Assembly (NCBI GenBank): GCA_964412365.1
Contig: CAYPOI010000100.1
Coordinates: 1-7,899 of the forward strand
Length of the DNA stretch: 7,899 nucleotides
Direction of reading: 5' to 3'
Source: CAMTWZ01 sp964412365
Lineage (GTDB): Bacteria; Bacteroidota; Rhodothermia; Balneolales; HLUCCA01
Shown: positions 1 through 7,089 of the stretch, in pieces
Numbering within the stretch: the first letter of the stretch is position 1
Layout: the number at the start of each line of letters is the position of its first letter
Made by a program: the position numbers and the translations under genes
The notes under the pieces: generated by a model
The model's input: the letters and a program-made list of their open reading frames with translations, nothing else
Told to the model about the DNA's origin: nothing
Database searches by the model: none

Positions 1-177
1 CACCGCATTGGCCACGCCCGCGCTGGCGAACGTGTACACCGGCGTGCCGCCCAGGTCCACCGTTGCAAAACCCGTCACCAATCCGCTCAGCGCCGCCGTG
101 CCCGTGGCCGACGCCGTCGTGTTGCCGTCGTAGACCTTGTTGGTTCCCGTCAGACCCGTGATGCTCAACGCCTTGGC
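1..177 (-). repeat. second YDG domain of the adhesin (cut by window edge)
   Basis: Residues 1489-1547 of the adhesin repeat the pattern of the preceding domain: a KAL(S)ITG lead-in, the diagnostic NKVYDGNTTAS motif, then a short LSGLVTG strand. The copy is GC-rich at third codon positions, unlike the first YDG copy beside it. It is incomplete here, and more copies may follow to the left. YDG domains are stacked modules in bacterial surface proteins; no enzymatic role is known to me. Confidence 0.75.
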
Positions 178-3100
178 CGTGATGTTCGCAGTAGCCGTCG
201 GTGCATCTGTAAAACTCAACGTGTAATTTGTCGCATCCGTACCGGTGAGAGTTGTACCAGTCAATGAGACCGTCTTGGCATCGCCTACCGTCGCTGACGA
301 GAAAACTCCGACCAAATTGAGAGTGACCGTACTGCTACCTGATACCAAACCTGTGATTGAGAGTCCGCTTCCGTTTACCGAAGCGGTGGTGCTGCCGTCA
401 AAAACCTTGTTACTTGCGGTGAATGTTCCGGAAATGGTCACTGCCTTTGTCGTCATGTTGAAAGCCGACGACGTGGCAGAAGTGAGTGAACCCGATGCAG
501 CAGTGAGTGTGTAGCCAGTACCCACTTTATTGATAGAGATACCCGTGAACGTGGCTACACCTGCCGCCGCATTGACTGTAGCTGTACCAGAGATAGAACC
601 ACTACCAGGATTTGTGCCGATAGATAGAGTGACCGACGATGTGTTGTTCGTCACTCTATTGCCATTGGCATCAAGAATTTCAACAGTGATGGATGGTGTG
701 ATGTCTGCGCCGATAACAGTATTGCTTGGCTGCTGAATGAAGGCCAGTTTATCGGCCGCGCCTGCGCTGACCACCACGCTCAGGCGGTCATTTCCCGCTG
801 CGCTGATGGTTTGATCCGTCACCGCCACAACGGCGGTCTCCGTCTTGACCAAAACCATGGGACCCGTTGCCACGCCGCTGGCAAAATCGCGACTGGTCGC
901 CGAACCGAATGCCGTGGTGGCCACGGTCGGATTGGCCGCGTTTGGCGAAGCAGCCGCTCCGCTGAACGTCAGCGTCTTGGACCCGGTGTAGCCGGTGGCC
1001 ACGTTGCCATTGGCATCATAGGCGGTGATGGTGATCGTCTGGGATGCGCCCGCGGTCTGCGTACCCGATCCGGTGACGACGAGTTTGCTCGCCGTGCCCG
1101 CCGTGATGTTGAAGCTCGACGATGTGCCCGATGTCAGACCCGTCGAGCTCGCAGTGAGCGTATAGCCGGTTCCGACTTTGTTGATGCTCAATCCGGTGAA
1201 TGTCGCCAATCCGGACGCCGCCGTGACCGTGGCCGTGCCCGTAAGCGTGCCAGTGCCAGGGTTCGTACCGATTGCCAACGTCACCGACGCTGTGCTGCCC
1301 GTTACCCGGTTGCCATTGGCGTCCTGGATCTGGACCGTAATGGTTCCTGTCGATTGCCCGGCAACCGCACTGGCTGGCTGAGCCACAAAGGCCACCGCAC
1401 TGGCCGCGCCCGCCGTGCCCGTTGCCGTGAAGGTCAGAGGGGATCCCGTCAGACCGGTTGAGGTCGCCGTCAAGGTGTTCGTCCCCGCCGTCGTGCCCAA
1501 CGTCCAGCTTCCCACCGTCGCGATGCCCGAAGCATTGGTCGTAGCGCTCGCCCCAGTCACACTACCGCCGCCCGAAGCCACTGCAAACGTCACACTCACT
1601 CCCGACACGGGGTTATTGCTGGCATCACGTACGATTACACTTGGCAATGTTCCGACCGCGCTGCCCGCTGTCGCACTCTGGTTGTTGCCCGCGTTGACCG
1701 CGATCTGTGTCGCTGTAGACGGCGTGCTGAAACTCCACGTCACCGCCGCATTGCCTTGAGTTCCGTTCAACAAACTGAATGCCGGCACGGTCACTGTGTA
1801 GGTCTTCCCATCCACAAAAGCAGCATGGGCGATGGTCAACAACCGGTTTCCTGAACCGCTTAATGATCCGGAGACAGACGCCACTTGGTTATTCTGTGCA
1901 TCACGGATGATGATGGAGCTCAAATCACTGCTGGTAATGTCCCGATCAAACAACACACTGACGGTAGCATTCAGAGCGACTCCAGTCGCATTCGCCGTCG
2001 GCGTCAGCGTAGTCACCAAAGGCCTCGTTGTGGGTGCCGTGACCGTCGTGATGTTTACCGTTCCCTCATATGTCACACTACTCGCGGTGAACGTGGCCTT
2101 GATGGTCGCCGTTTCCACAGCCGTGTGGGTTTGGTACTGAATGGACGCCTGACCAAACGTGTTCGTATTCACCGTCGTGGTTCCGATCAACGAACCGTTA
2201 CCACTGAATCTTGAGAACGTCACGGCAATGCCAGATCCGGCCGGCGCGTCGAATGCATCCGTCACCGTGGCATAAACCGTCGCGATGTCTCCGGCAAACG
2301 GACCATTGGGTGAAGCAATCAAAGAAATTTTGGTGAATGGCAGTTTGGATACCGTGATGATGTTTGAAATCGCACTCCTCGCACCATCCACAACGTTATA
2401 GGCGTAAATGGCCACTCCTTCTCGGATGTATCCCAACTCGGTTGCACCTGTAACAGTCAAGGTCCCACCACTCACGGTTCCGAGCACGTTCCCATCCGCA
2501 TAGAGCGTGGTGGTACCCTGAGTATTAGAAACGTTAATGGTGACCGACGTCGTCGATGGGGTGATTGTGGTAGTAGTAATGTTTGGCGTCAAAATCGCCG
2601 CAGCAAGAACCGTCACACTATTTGATGCCGCGCTGAGCAGCTCGCCCGATGCTTGAGCTTTGGCAGTAAGCACCCATCCGGTTTGCAAGGCGGTCACAGT
2701 GGCGGTCCATTTTCCGAAGGCATTCACCGTTGTGCTACCGATTTGAGTGCTGCCTTGATAGACATAAATGGTGGAACCCGGAAGTTCGGTGGAGGTACCC
2801 GAAACCGTCGTCCCAGCGGCCACATACGACCCGGTGATGGTGGGTGCGCCCGAGGTCTCGGATCCGGTAGCCGCGGATACGATGACTTCGTTAGACACAT
2901 TCGACAATGCATGAGTCGACGTATTGCTCTGTGCACGCGCTGTGATACGTGCCCCTTCGAGAAATCCATTCGCAACTACAAAGGTGTGCGTACTTCCGCT
3001 GTTGATGGTCGACGGGCTGCTAGCCAACAAACCACCGTTTACATATAGACGCAGTGTCGAACTGGTGTAGTTGCTCTGCACAATGACGTTGGTCGAGCTG

Positions 3101-4641
3101 GTCGACGCATTGATTGTCGTGGTGGTGATAGTTGGAGCAGGAGTCGTGGTTTCACTGCCAACGGTGACATTTGAGTATCCCGATTCACAGGAAGAGAGCG
3201 TCGCTGTGACAAAATAAATTCCAGTGTTTATGTTGCCATTCCCCCCCAAACTGAACGTCCATGCGTTCCCAGTTGTCGCCACATAAAACGGGGGTGCAGG
3301 AGACGTCGATGTACTTGTGACGGCCGTGAACGTATTGATCGCTGTTTGTTCATACAGCTTGATCTCGACCGTATTCGCTGCCACAGTGCCCGTTAATGGA
3401 GTCCAAGTCCCGCTGATTTCTCTCGAACCGTTTGACCGTCCCGTAATCACCGGCGCTGGAACGAAGCAAGCCTGTGTTCCGACCACGATTTTCTGATTCC
3501 CTGCCATCGACTCCGATTTGCTTGTCGCCGTCGCGGTGGCACGAATAAGATTACCCTGAGCAAAGTTGGCCGGGTTAACCGTGACCGACCATGAATTTGT
3601 ACTCGAAGTGAACGAAAATCCAGTGGAAGCCAGCGAGGTCCAGGTTGTGCCGCTGTCTGTGCTTTTGGATAGGTTGATGCCAGTGAGGGCGGTTTCCGTC
3701 GTGAGACCGGATATGGTGGTGGACGTGGTGCTGATCGTACTCGTGATGGTTGGAGGAGCCGCACGTACCGCCGGGAAATTCGACGATGTCAACGTGCTTC
3801 CCGATGTCGGTGGGAAGGTATTCACAACCGCAGCGAATGCATCATAGATTGTCCCGAATGATGCGTCGTTGATTCCGTTGATGTCCGACACAGTTCCGTT
3901 GATGCCGCTGTTGGAACTGGTGATGGTCGCCGCTACCGCACGAAACTCCATCGTATTGTTGAATCCGATTGCAGCCAAGTCAGACCATGGCACATAGAAT
4001 GAATAGAAGTAGGCCGGCTCATTGGTAATGATGTCGATACCGGATACCGCTTTTTGAAAGTGGGTATTCAGGCTATACACATAGGACGCCGTGGAATTAT
4101 TGGCCACAGAGGTATAATTGTAGACATTTACACCCGGCGATCCACCGCCGGTCTGCAAGACCACCTCATACTGGAATCCAGGATTGCCACTGGTTACCGT
4201 ACCAAACGATGTGGTGTTGGTGTTGAACAGGAAGGTGTACCCTTTCGAAGCGGTCGAAGCCGTTTTGATACGAATTCGGAAATACAAATACGTTCCATCC
4301 GACCAAATCATCGAGCCGGAATCGTCTACACCAGCCACGATATCCGTGTGTCCGCCACCACCGCCCGTGCTCAAATCGTTCAATGGCTCCGTGATGGGAG
4401 TCCGGAGTGCACGGTACGGGATTTCACTGTTCACGAGGTCATCTGCACATCCGGAGGCTGCAAACCCGGTAGGTCCGCACGAGGCTTTTGACACAAAGCC
4501 GTCTCCGTTAGGATCCAAGACGAGCTGTCCATTGGCCTTGGTGCCTGTCGCTGGTTTAAATATCTGACCACGGACCTGCCCAAACAGCGAAGCCGGCAAT
4601 AAAAAGATGATCAGTAGGAGGAGTGCGTAAAAACGAGTCAT
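1..4641 (-). CDS. giant multi-domain Ig-like/YDG surface adhesin, 3' end beyond window
   Basis: An uninterrupted frame of 1547 codons runs from ATG at 4641 to the left edge, with no stop. Residues 1-22 form a signal peptide (MTRF, hydrophobic Leu/Ile core, likely cleavage near LFG|Q). Residues 40-50 carry a DPNGDG calcium-loop-like segment (D43, N45, D47), followed by a beta-rich N-terminal domain to about 290 with Cys55 and Cys65. Ig-like beta-sandwich units follow at about 297-388, 395-487, 500-592, 599-680 (Big_6-like), 685-765 and 766-868 (invasin-like), then an SbsA-type Ig domain (876-974), a Big_1-like domain (975-1075), repeat A (1079-1182), a related domain (1183-1294), repeat B (1295-1397) and two YDG domains (1398-1488 and 1489 onward, motifs KVFDGSTTAS and KVYDGNTTAS). 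Composition is rich in Thr, Ser, Ala, Gly and Val and poor in charge, as in secreted stalk proteins. It starts 14 nt after the OmpA gene, so it is probably the second gene of an operon. A role in adhesion or surface coating is inferred from architecture. A type IX secretion C-terminal domain would be expected off-window but is not seen. Confidence 0.9.
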   Translation of the reverse strand, partial: MTRFYALLLLIIFLLPASLFGQVRGQIFKPATGTKANGQLVLDPNGDGFVSKASCGPTGFAASGCADDLVNSEIPYRALRTPITEPLNDLSTGGGGGHTDIVAGVDDSGSMIWSDGTYLYFRIRIKTASTASKGYTFLFNTNTTSFGTVTSGNPGFQYEVVLQTGGGSPGVNVYNYTSVANNSTASYVYSLNTHFQKAVSGIDIITNEPAYFYSFYVPWSDLAAIGFNNTMEFRAVAATITSSNSGINGTVSDINGINDASFGTIYDAFAAVVNTFPPTSGSTLTSSNFPAVRAAPPTITSTISTTSTTISGLTTETALTGINLSKSTDSGTTWTSLASTGFSFTSSTNSWSVTVNPANFAQGNLIRATATATSKSESMAGNQKIVVGTQACFVPAPVITGRSNGSREISGTWTPLTGTVAANTVEIKLYEQTAINTFTAVTSTSTSPAPPFYVATTGNAWTFSLGGNGNINTGIYFVTATLSSCESGYSNVTVGSETTTPAPTITTTTINASTSSTNVIVQSNYTSSTLRLYVNGGLLASSPSTINSGSTHTFVVANGFLEGARITARAQSNTSTHALSNVSNEVIVSAATGSETSGAPTITGSYVAAGTTVSGTSTELPGSTIYVYQGSTQIGSTTVNAFGKWTATVTALQTGWVLTAKAQASGELLSAASNSVTVLAAAILTPNITTTTITPSTTSVTINVSNTQGTTTLYADGNVLGTVSGGTLTVTGATELGYIREGVAIYAYNVVDGARSAISNIITVSKLPFTKISLIASPNGPFAGDIATVYATVTDAFDAPAGSGIAVTFSRFSGNGSLIGTTTVNTNTFGQASIQYQTHTAVETATIKATFTASSVTYEGTVNITTVTAPTTRPLVTTLTPTANATGVALNATVSVLFDRDITSSDLSSIIIRDAQNNQVASVSGSLSGSGNRLLTIAHAAFVDGKTYTVTVPAFSLLNGTQGNAAVTWSFSTPSTATQIAVNAGNNQSATAGSAVGTLPSVIVRDASNNPVSGVSVTFAVASGGGSVTGASATTNASGIATVGSWTLGTTAGTNTLTATSTGLTGSPLTFTATGTAGAASAVAFVAQPASAVAGQSTGTITVQIQDANGNRVTGSTASVTLAIGTNPGTGTLTGTATVTAASGLATFTGLSINKVGTGYTLTASSTGLTSGTSSSFNITAGTASKLVVTGSGTQTAGASQTITITAYDANGNVATGYTGSKTLTFSGAAASPNAANPTVATTAFGSATSRDFASGVATGPMVLVKTETAVVAVTDQTISAAGNDRLSVVVSAGAADKLAFIQQPSNTVIGADITPSITVEILDANGNRVTNNTSSVTLSIGTNPGSGSISGTATVNAAAGVATFTGISINKVGTGYTLTAASGSLTSATSSAFNMTTKAVTISGTFTASNKVFDGSTTASVNGSGLSITGLVSGSSTVTLNLVGVFSSATVGDAKTVSLTGTTLTGTDATNYTLSFTDAPTATANITAKALSITGLTGTNKVYDGNTTASATGTAALSGLVTGFATVDLGGTPVYTFASAGVANAV
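178..450 (-). repeat. first YDG domain of the adhesin
   Basis: Residues 1398-1488 (about 91 aa) carry KAVTISG at the start, the NKVFDGSTTAS motif (Tyr replaced by Phe), a GDAKTVSLTG strand and the closing TNYTLSFTDAPTATANIT. The next copy starts immediately with no linker, so the two are direct protein-level repeats with a period of about 91 residues. Codon use is more AT-rich than in the second copy. Confidence 0.75.
451..759 (-). repeat. adhesin repeat B (about 103 aa Ig-like unit)
   Basis: Residues 1295-1397. This unit is clearly homologous to repeat A at 1096-1407: both have AFxxQP near the start, DANGNRVT, SVTLxIGTNPG, GTATV, ATFTG, SINKVGTGYTLTA and a closing SSxFN. The protein is well conserved, but codon choice is strikingly different. 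In the matched 14-codon segment (574-615 here, 1225-1266 in repeat A) only 2 of 14 third positions are G or C, against 11 of 14 in A. Likely an invasin/filamin-like beta-sandwich. Confidence 0.8.
1096..1407 (-). repeat. adhesin repeat A (about 104 aa Ig-like unit)
   Basis: Residues 1079-1182, the GC-rich copy of the unit also found at 451-759. The two are separated by a 112-residue domain (residues 1183-1294) that shares the DANGN turn and the xAxKLxxxxxGxQTAG-like opening and so looks like a more distant member of the same family. The DANGN turn recurs three times in this stretch and gives a repeated DNA word, ttgccattggc on the plus strand, near 660, 1001 and 1311. Confidence 0.8.
3241..3247 (-). 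repeat. G7 homopolymer inside the adhesin gene
   Basis: Seven consecutive C on the plus strand give seven G in the coding strand, within a Leu-Gly-Gly-Asn stretch near residue 466. Gain or loss of one base would stop the product early in the Ig region. Long homopolymers in surface-protein genes are known sites of slipped-strand phase variation; seven is at the short end, so this is a candidate only. Confidence 0.4.
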
Positions 4642-4655
4642 GTAACTTCGTGTGA

Positions 4656-6188
4656 CTATAGAATGCGAATGATTTCGATGCGACGATTTTGCCTACGCCC
4701 GGCCTCGGTGGTGTTGGGCGCGATGGGCTGAATAGACCCCACTCCGACCGCATCCATGCGGTCGAGTGGGATTCCTTTGGTCAACAAATAGGCTTGGATG
4801 CGAGAGGCCCGTGCCAATGAAAACAGATCATTCACACGGTCAGAACCACGGCTATCGGTATGACCGACGATGCGTATGCGGATATCCGAATATTGATGTA
4901 ACCAATCTGAAAGAACGTCGAGGTCGGCAATGGAAATCTCATCCAGCTCCACCCCCATCCGGACCAATCGAGGCTGTATCACGGCAAGGGATTGACCCAA
5001 TTCCACCATGGCAGGTTGGATTCGTGCGGCGGCACTCGATTGAGCAAAAGCGAAAGATTCTTGAATTTGAATGGATTCTGATCCGCTAAGGAGCTCAAAT
5101 TCGACCCGACGATTGCGGAAACGACCTTCTTCCGTGCGGTTATCTGCGATGGGTTCTTGGGCAGCCGCAGCGGAAATCAGAATTCGGTTCCAAGCGATCC
5201 CGCGTTCCATCAACCAGCGCTTGGTCTGCCACGCACGCTCCGTGCCGAGCACATCATTCAGAGGAACGCGTCCGCGCACGTCCGTATGGCCACGCAAGTG
5301 AAGGATCGCATCAGGCTTGGCTGTCAAATGGCTCAACACGATCTCCATGTCTTCAATCTCATCGGCTCGGATGTCGGCCCGCAGAAGATCGAAGTTGATC
5401 ATGATCGGCATGTCTTTGAGCACAACATCGGGTATCCGGCGAGGTCCGGGATCTGTCGACACAGCAAGAGGTGCTGGAGATGGTTGGATCCACAGTACTG
5501 GAGTATTCACAGGCACATAGCGAGTGGGCATGCGGAAGGGACGCGAAAATTTCAATCCGACGGATACGGACAGATACCCGTCCAACCCTTTCCGATCGAA
5601 GGATTCCAAAGTCGATGAGCTGGTGATTTGATATCCGCTCGAAAGCACCAATTGGGTTTGATCATCCAGGTGGATGGTGGTTCCAATGCCAATCGGAACG
5701 TGAGCGGCCCAGTTATTGGTGAAATCCCATAATTCGGACGTGCGTATTTTGGGTCCGGCATCCACCGTCAACGGATCGTCGGGGCGCGGTACTTCAATCA
5801 ATGTGTAATTCACAGCGCCTAAACCTGCGAACAGATACACATCGCCTGGATTGAATTTTGGAAAGAGGAATCCGGATCGGTAACTGAATGGGAAGTACAG
5901 GAATTTGTAATCGATCGGAAGGATGCGCGTGGTGTAATCGTATCCACGTAGGGTTCCGATACCGATACTGAATTCGCCTTGTGTATTCCTTCCAAGCTGG
6001 TGACGGATGAAGGGCTGAACCAACGGACTCAATCCATCGTCTTGCAGGTCCGTCATCCCAAAGGTGCCGCGAAAATGGATTCCTTTATCGATTCCACGAA
6101 TCAAGTTCTGCCCAGTGGCCATGATCGGCGACAGGAATAGAACGAAAATGATGACAGTGACGTACGATGAGTGATTGACAAACTTCAT
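4656..6188 (-). CDS. OmpA-family outer-membrane protein with two tandem peptidoglycan-binding domains
   Basis: 510 aa from ATG at 6188, ending in TAG at 4656. This start puts a good signal peptide first (residues 1-27: MKFVNHSS, hydrophobic core, cleavage near ATG|Q). The longer frame from a GTG at 6245 would add 19 Arg/Thr-rich residues ahead of it and is less likely. Residues about 28-215 are alternating, aromatic and Gly-rich, as in a small outer-membrane beta-barrel (for example VYLFAGLGAVNYTLI and LDGYLSVSVGLKF). A Pro-rich linker (about 220-255) leads to a first OmpA C-terminal domain (about 262-366; GHTD at 300-303, RNRRVEF) and a second one (about 377-510; GHTD at 442-445, QNRRIEI). 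The diaminopimelate-contacting Asp and Arg of OmpA are present with the correct 15-residue spacing in both: D303/R318 and D445/R460. The protein should tie the outer membrane to peptidoglycan. It lies directly upstream of the adhesin gene and may help anchor or display it (inference). No SD-like sequence precedes the ATG. Confidence 0.92.
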   Translation of the reverse strand: MKFVNHSSYVTVIIFVLFLSPIMATGQNLIRGIDKGIHFRGTFGMTDLQDDGLSPLVQPFIRHQLGRNTQGEFSIGIGTLRGYDYTTRILPIDYKFLYFPFSYRSGFLFPKFNPGDVYLFAGLGAVNYTLIEVPRPDDPLTVDAGPKIRTSELWDFTNNWAAHVPIGIGTTIHLDDQTQLVLSSGYQITSSSTLESFDRKGLDGYLSVSVGLKFSRPFRMPTRYVPVNTPVLWIQPSPAPLAVSTDPGPRRIPDVVLKDMPIMINFDLLRADIRADEIEDMEIVLSHLTAKPDAILHLRGHTDVRGRVPLNDVLGTERAWQTKRWLMERGIAWNRILISAAAAQEPIADNRTEEGRFRNRRVEFELLSGSESIQIQESFAFAQSSAAARIQPAMVELGQSLAVIQPRLVRMGVELDEISIADLDVLSDWLHQYSDIRIRIVGHTDSRGSDRVNDLFSLARASRIQAYLLTKGIPLDRMDAVGVGSIQPIAPNTTEAGRRQNRRIEIIRIL

Positions 6189-6241
6189 TGAATCCGTGGG
6201 CGTGCTGCGGGTACGTGTGAAAACTACGAACTGCGCGAATC

Positions 6242-6260
6242 GCACATCGTTAGGATGTGC
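6242..6260 (-). other. perfect 7 bp hairpin in the OmpA leader
   Basis: GCACATC and GATGTGC flank a 5 nt loop (6249-6253). The hairpin lies 54 nt upstream of the OmpA ATG. No T-run follows it on the minus strand, so it does not look like an intrinsic terminator. It could be an operator or an mRNA 5' stem that protects or controls the transcript. The role is unknown. Confidence 0.4.
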
Positions 6261-6290
6261 TAATCAACCCACCTTCAAACGGTTGTTAAC

Positions 6291-6353
6291 GTTCTAATTT
6301 ATAGGTACATATACTTATTTAAAGACTATATTCGCCTACCAATATATTAGAAC
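6291..6353. repeat. 8 bp inverted repeat GTTCTAAT / ATTAGAAC around an AT-rich core
   Basis: GTTCTAAT at 6291-6298 and its exact reverse complement at 6346-6353 frame 47 nt of AT-rich sequence. After one mismatch the pairing resumes for three more bases inward. A third, partial copy (GTTCTA, 6362-6367) overlaps the ankyrin stop codon. The arrangement would suit paired regulator sites around a promoter, but an AT-rich region produces such matches by chance fairly easily. Confidence 0.35.
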
Positions 6354-6364
6354 TTTGAAATGTT

Positions 6365-7066
6365 CTACTCGTCGTCTGACACGTCGTCGTCGCTATCGTC
6401 TGCGACGTCATCGGCCGCCAAGATCGGCTCGTCTTCGCCCTCTCCTGCCGCATCATCGTCGTCGTTTTCCGGTTCCGGAACCACAGGTTTTTTCTTGGCT
6501 TTTTCTTCGGTGGCACCAGCTCGTTTCAGGAGCATGGATGCTTCGATGTGATCGTTTTCGTTCGCCATGGCGAGCGCGGTTTCGTTGTTACGATCGCGCA
6601 TTTTCACATCCGCGCCTTTATGCAACAGATAGCGGATGATGTCCACATGACCTTCTTTGGAGGCCTGCATCAATGCGGTGTGCCCCCAATGGGAAGTCCC
6701 ATTGATTTCAGCACCTTTTTCGACCAACAACTTCACCACGGCGAGCTTCCCTTCACGGGCTGCGATGATGAGAGCGAGTGGACCGATCTCCGCACCGCTT
6801 TCGAACAGGAAATGCATCATTTCGATGTTGCCATTTTCAGCGGCACGATTCAGGGCTGTTCCCCCGATTTTGTTCTTCAGGCCTACATCGGCACCACGCC
6901 CAACAAGAAATTTCACAATCTCAATATGATTGGTTTGAACCGCATAAAACAGGGCCGTAGACCCTTTTTTATCCACTTCATTGATGTCAGCTCCCTTATC
7001 CAAAAGAGTTGTGACCAGGTCGAGATCGCCTTCAAATGCGGCTGTGATAAATGGGCTGTTTTCCAT
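6365..7066 (-). CDS. ankyrin-repeat protein with acidic C-terminal tail
   Basis: 233 aa from ATG at 7066 to TAG at 6365. There is no signal peptide, so it is probably cytoplasmic. Six ankyrin units are visible: about 4-34, 35-67, 68-95, 96-127, 128-160 and 161-186, with typical GxTAL, AAxxGx(L/I)xxVKxLLxxGAD(V/I)N signatures. The third unit is short (about 28 residues), lacking part of its hairpin loop, and the sixth is degenerate and probably a cap. After a basic KKK patch (191-193) comes a tail, residues 198-233, with 20 Asp/Glu of 36 and no regular structure expected. Ankyrin units bind protein partners; no partner or enzymatic activity can be read from the sequence. It starts 23 nt after the fmt stop, so the two are probably co-transcribed, although a functional link is not evident. 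The sequence before its ATG is A-rich without an SD motif. Confidence 0.93.
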   Translation of the reverse strand: MENSPFITAAFEGDLDLVTTLLDKGADINEVDKKGSTALFYAVQTNHIEIVKFLVGRGADVGLKNKIGGTALNRAAENGNIEMMHFLFESGAEIGPLALIIAAREGKLAVVKLLVEKGAEINGTSHWGHTALMQASKEGHVDIIRYLLHKGADVKMRDRNNETALAMANENDHIEASMLLKRAGATEEKAKKKPVVPEPENDDDDAAGEGEDEPILAADDVADDSDDDVSDDE

Positions 7067-7089
7067 GGGTTTTGCTTGTTTTCAGGGGG

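Larger units (their letters stand above)
6189..6364 (-). promoter_or_regulatory. AT-rich intergenic region, probable promoter and leader of the OmpA-adhesin unit
   Basis: This 176 nt gap separates the ankyrin gene stop from the OmpA start and is the only sizeable gap in the window. The part from 6280 to 6360 is strongly AT-rich compared with the surrounding genes, as promoters are. I looked on the minus strand for the Bacteroidota promoter pattern (TTTG about 19 nt before TAnnTTTG) and for a sigma70-like pair and found no clean match, so no exact promoter is called. It contains a 7 bp hairpin and an 8 bp inverted repeat, listed separately. Confidence 0.45.

Noticed and set aside
811..1461. 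Forward-strand frame of 216 codons rich in Arg, Gly and Cys
   Set aside because: It lies opposite the GC-rich, Thr/Ala/Gly-coding adhesin repeats. Such regular codons leave long open antisense frames, and the predicted protein has no recognisable domain.
1..1500. CRISPR-like array suggested by recurring short words such as ttgccattggc
   Set aside because: The words are unevenly spaced and encode the DANGN turn of homologous protein domains in an open frame.
1415..2140. Forward frames (1415-1759, 1832-2140) rich in Val, Ala and Pro
   Set aside because: They are antisense images of the Thr/Ser/Val repeats of the adhesin, without signal peptide or family resemblance.
6189..6245. N-terminal extension of the OmpA protein from a GTG at 6245
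   Set aside because: The extra 19 residues would bury the signal peptide inside the protein; ATG at 6188 gives a standard secreted start.
6348..6367. Possible terminator of the ankyrin gene (TAGAAC / GTTCTA stem over the stop codon)
   Set aside because: The stem is only 6 bp, AT-rich, has an 8 nt loop and is not followed by a T-run, so it is too weak to call.
6355..6639. Forward frame encoding an Arg-rich protein
   Set aside because: It is antisense to the Asp/Glu-coding tail of the ankyrin gene; the Arg codons are the complement of that low-complexity stretch.
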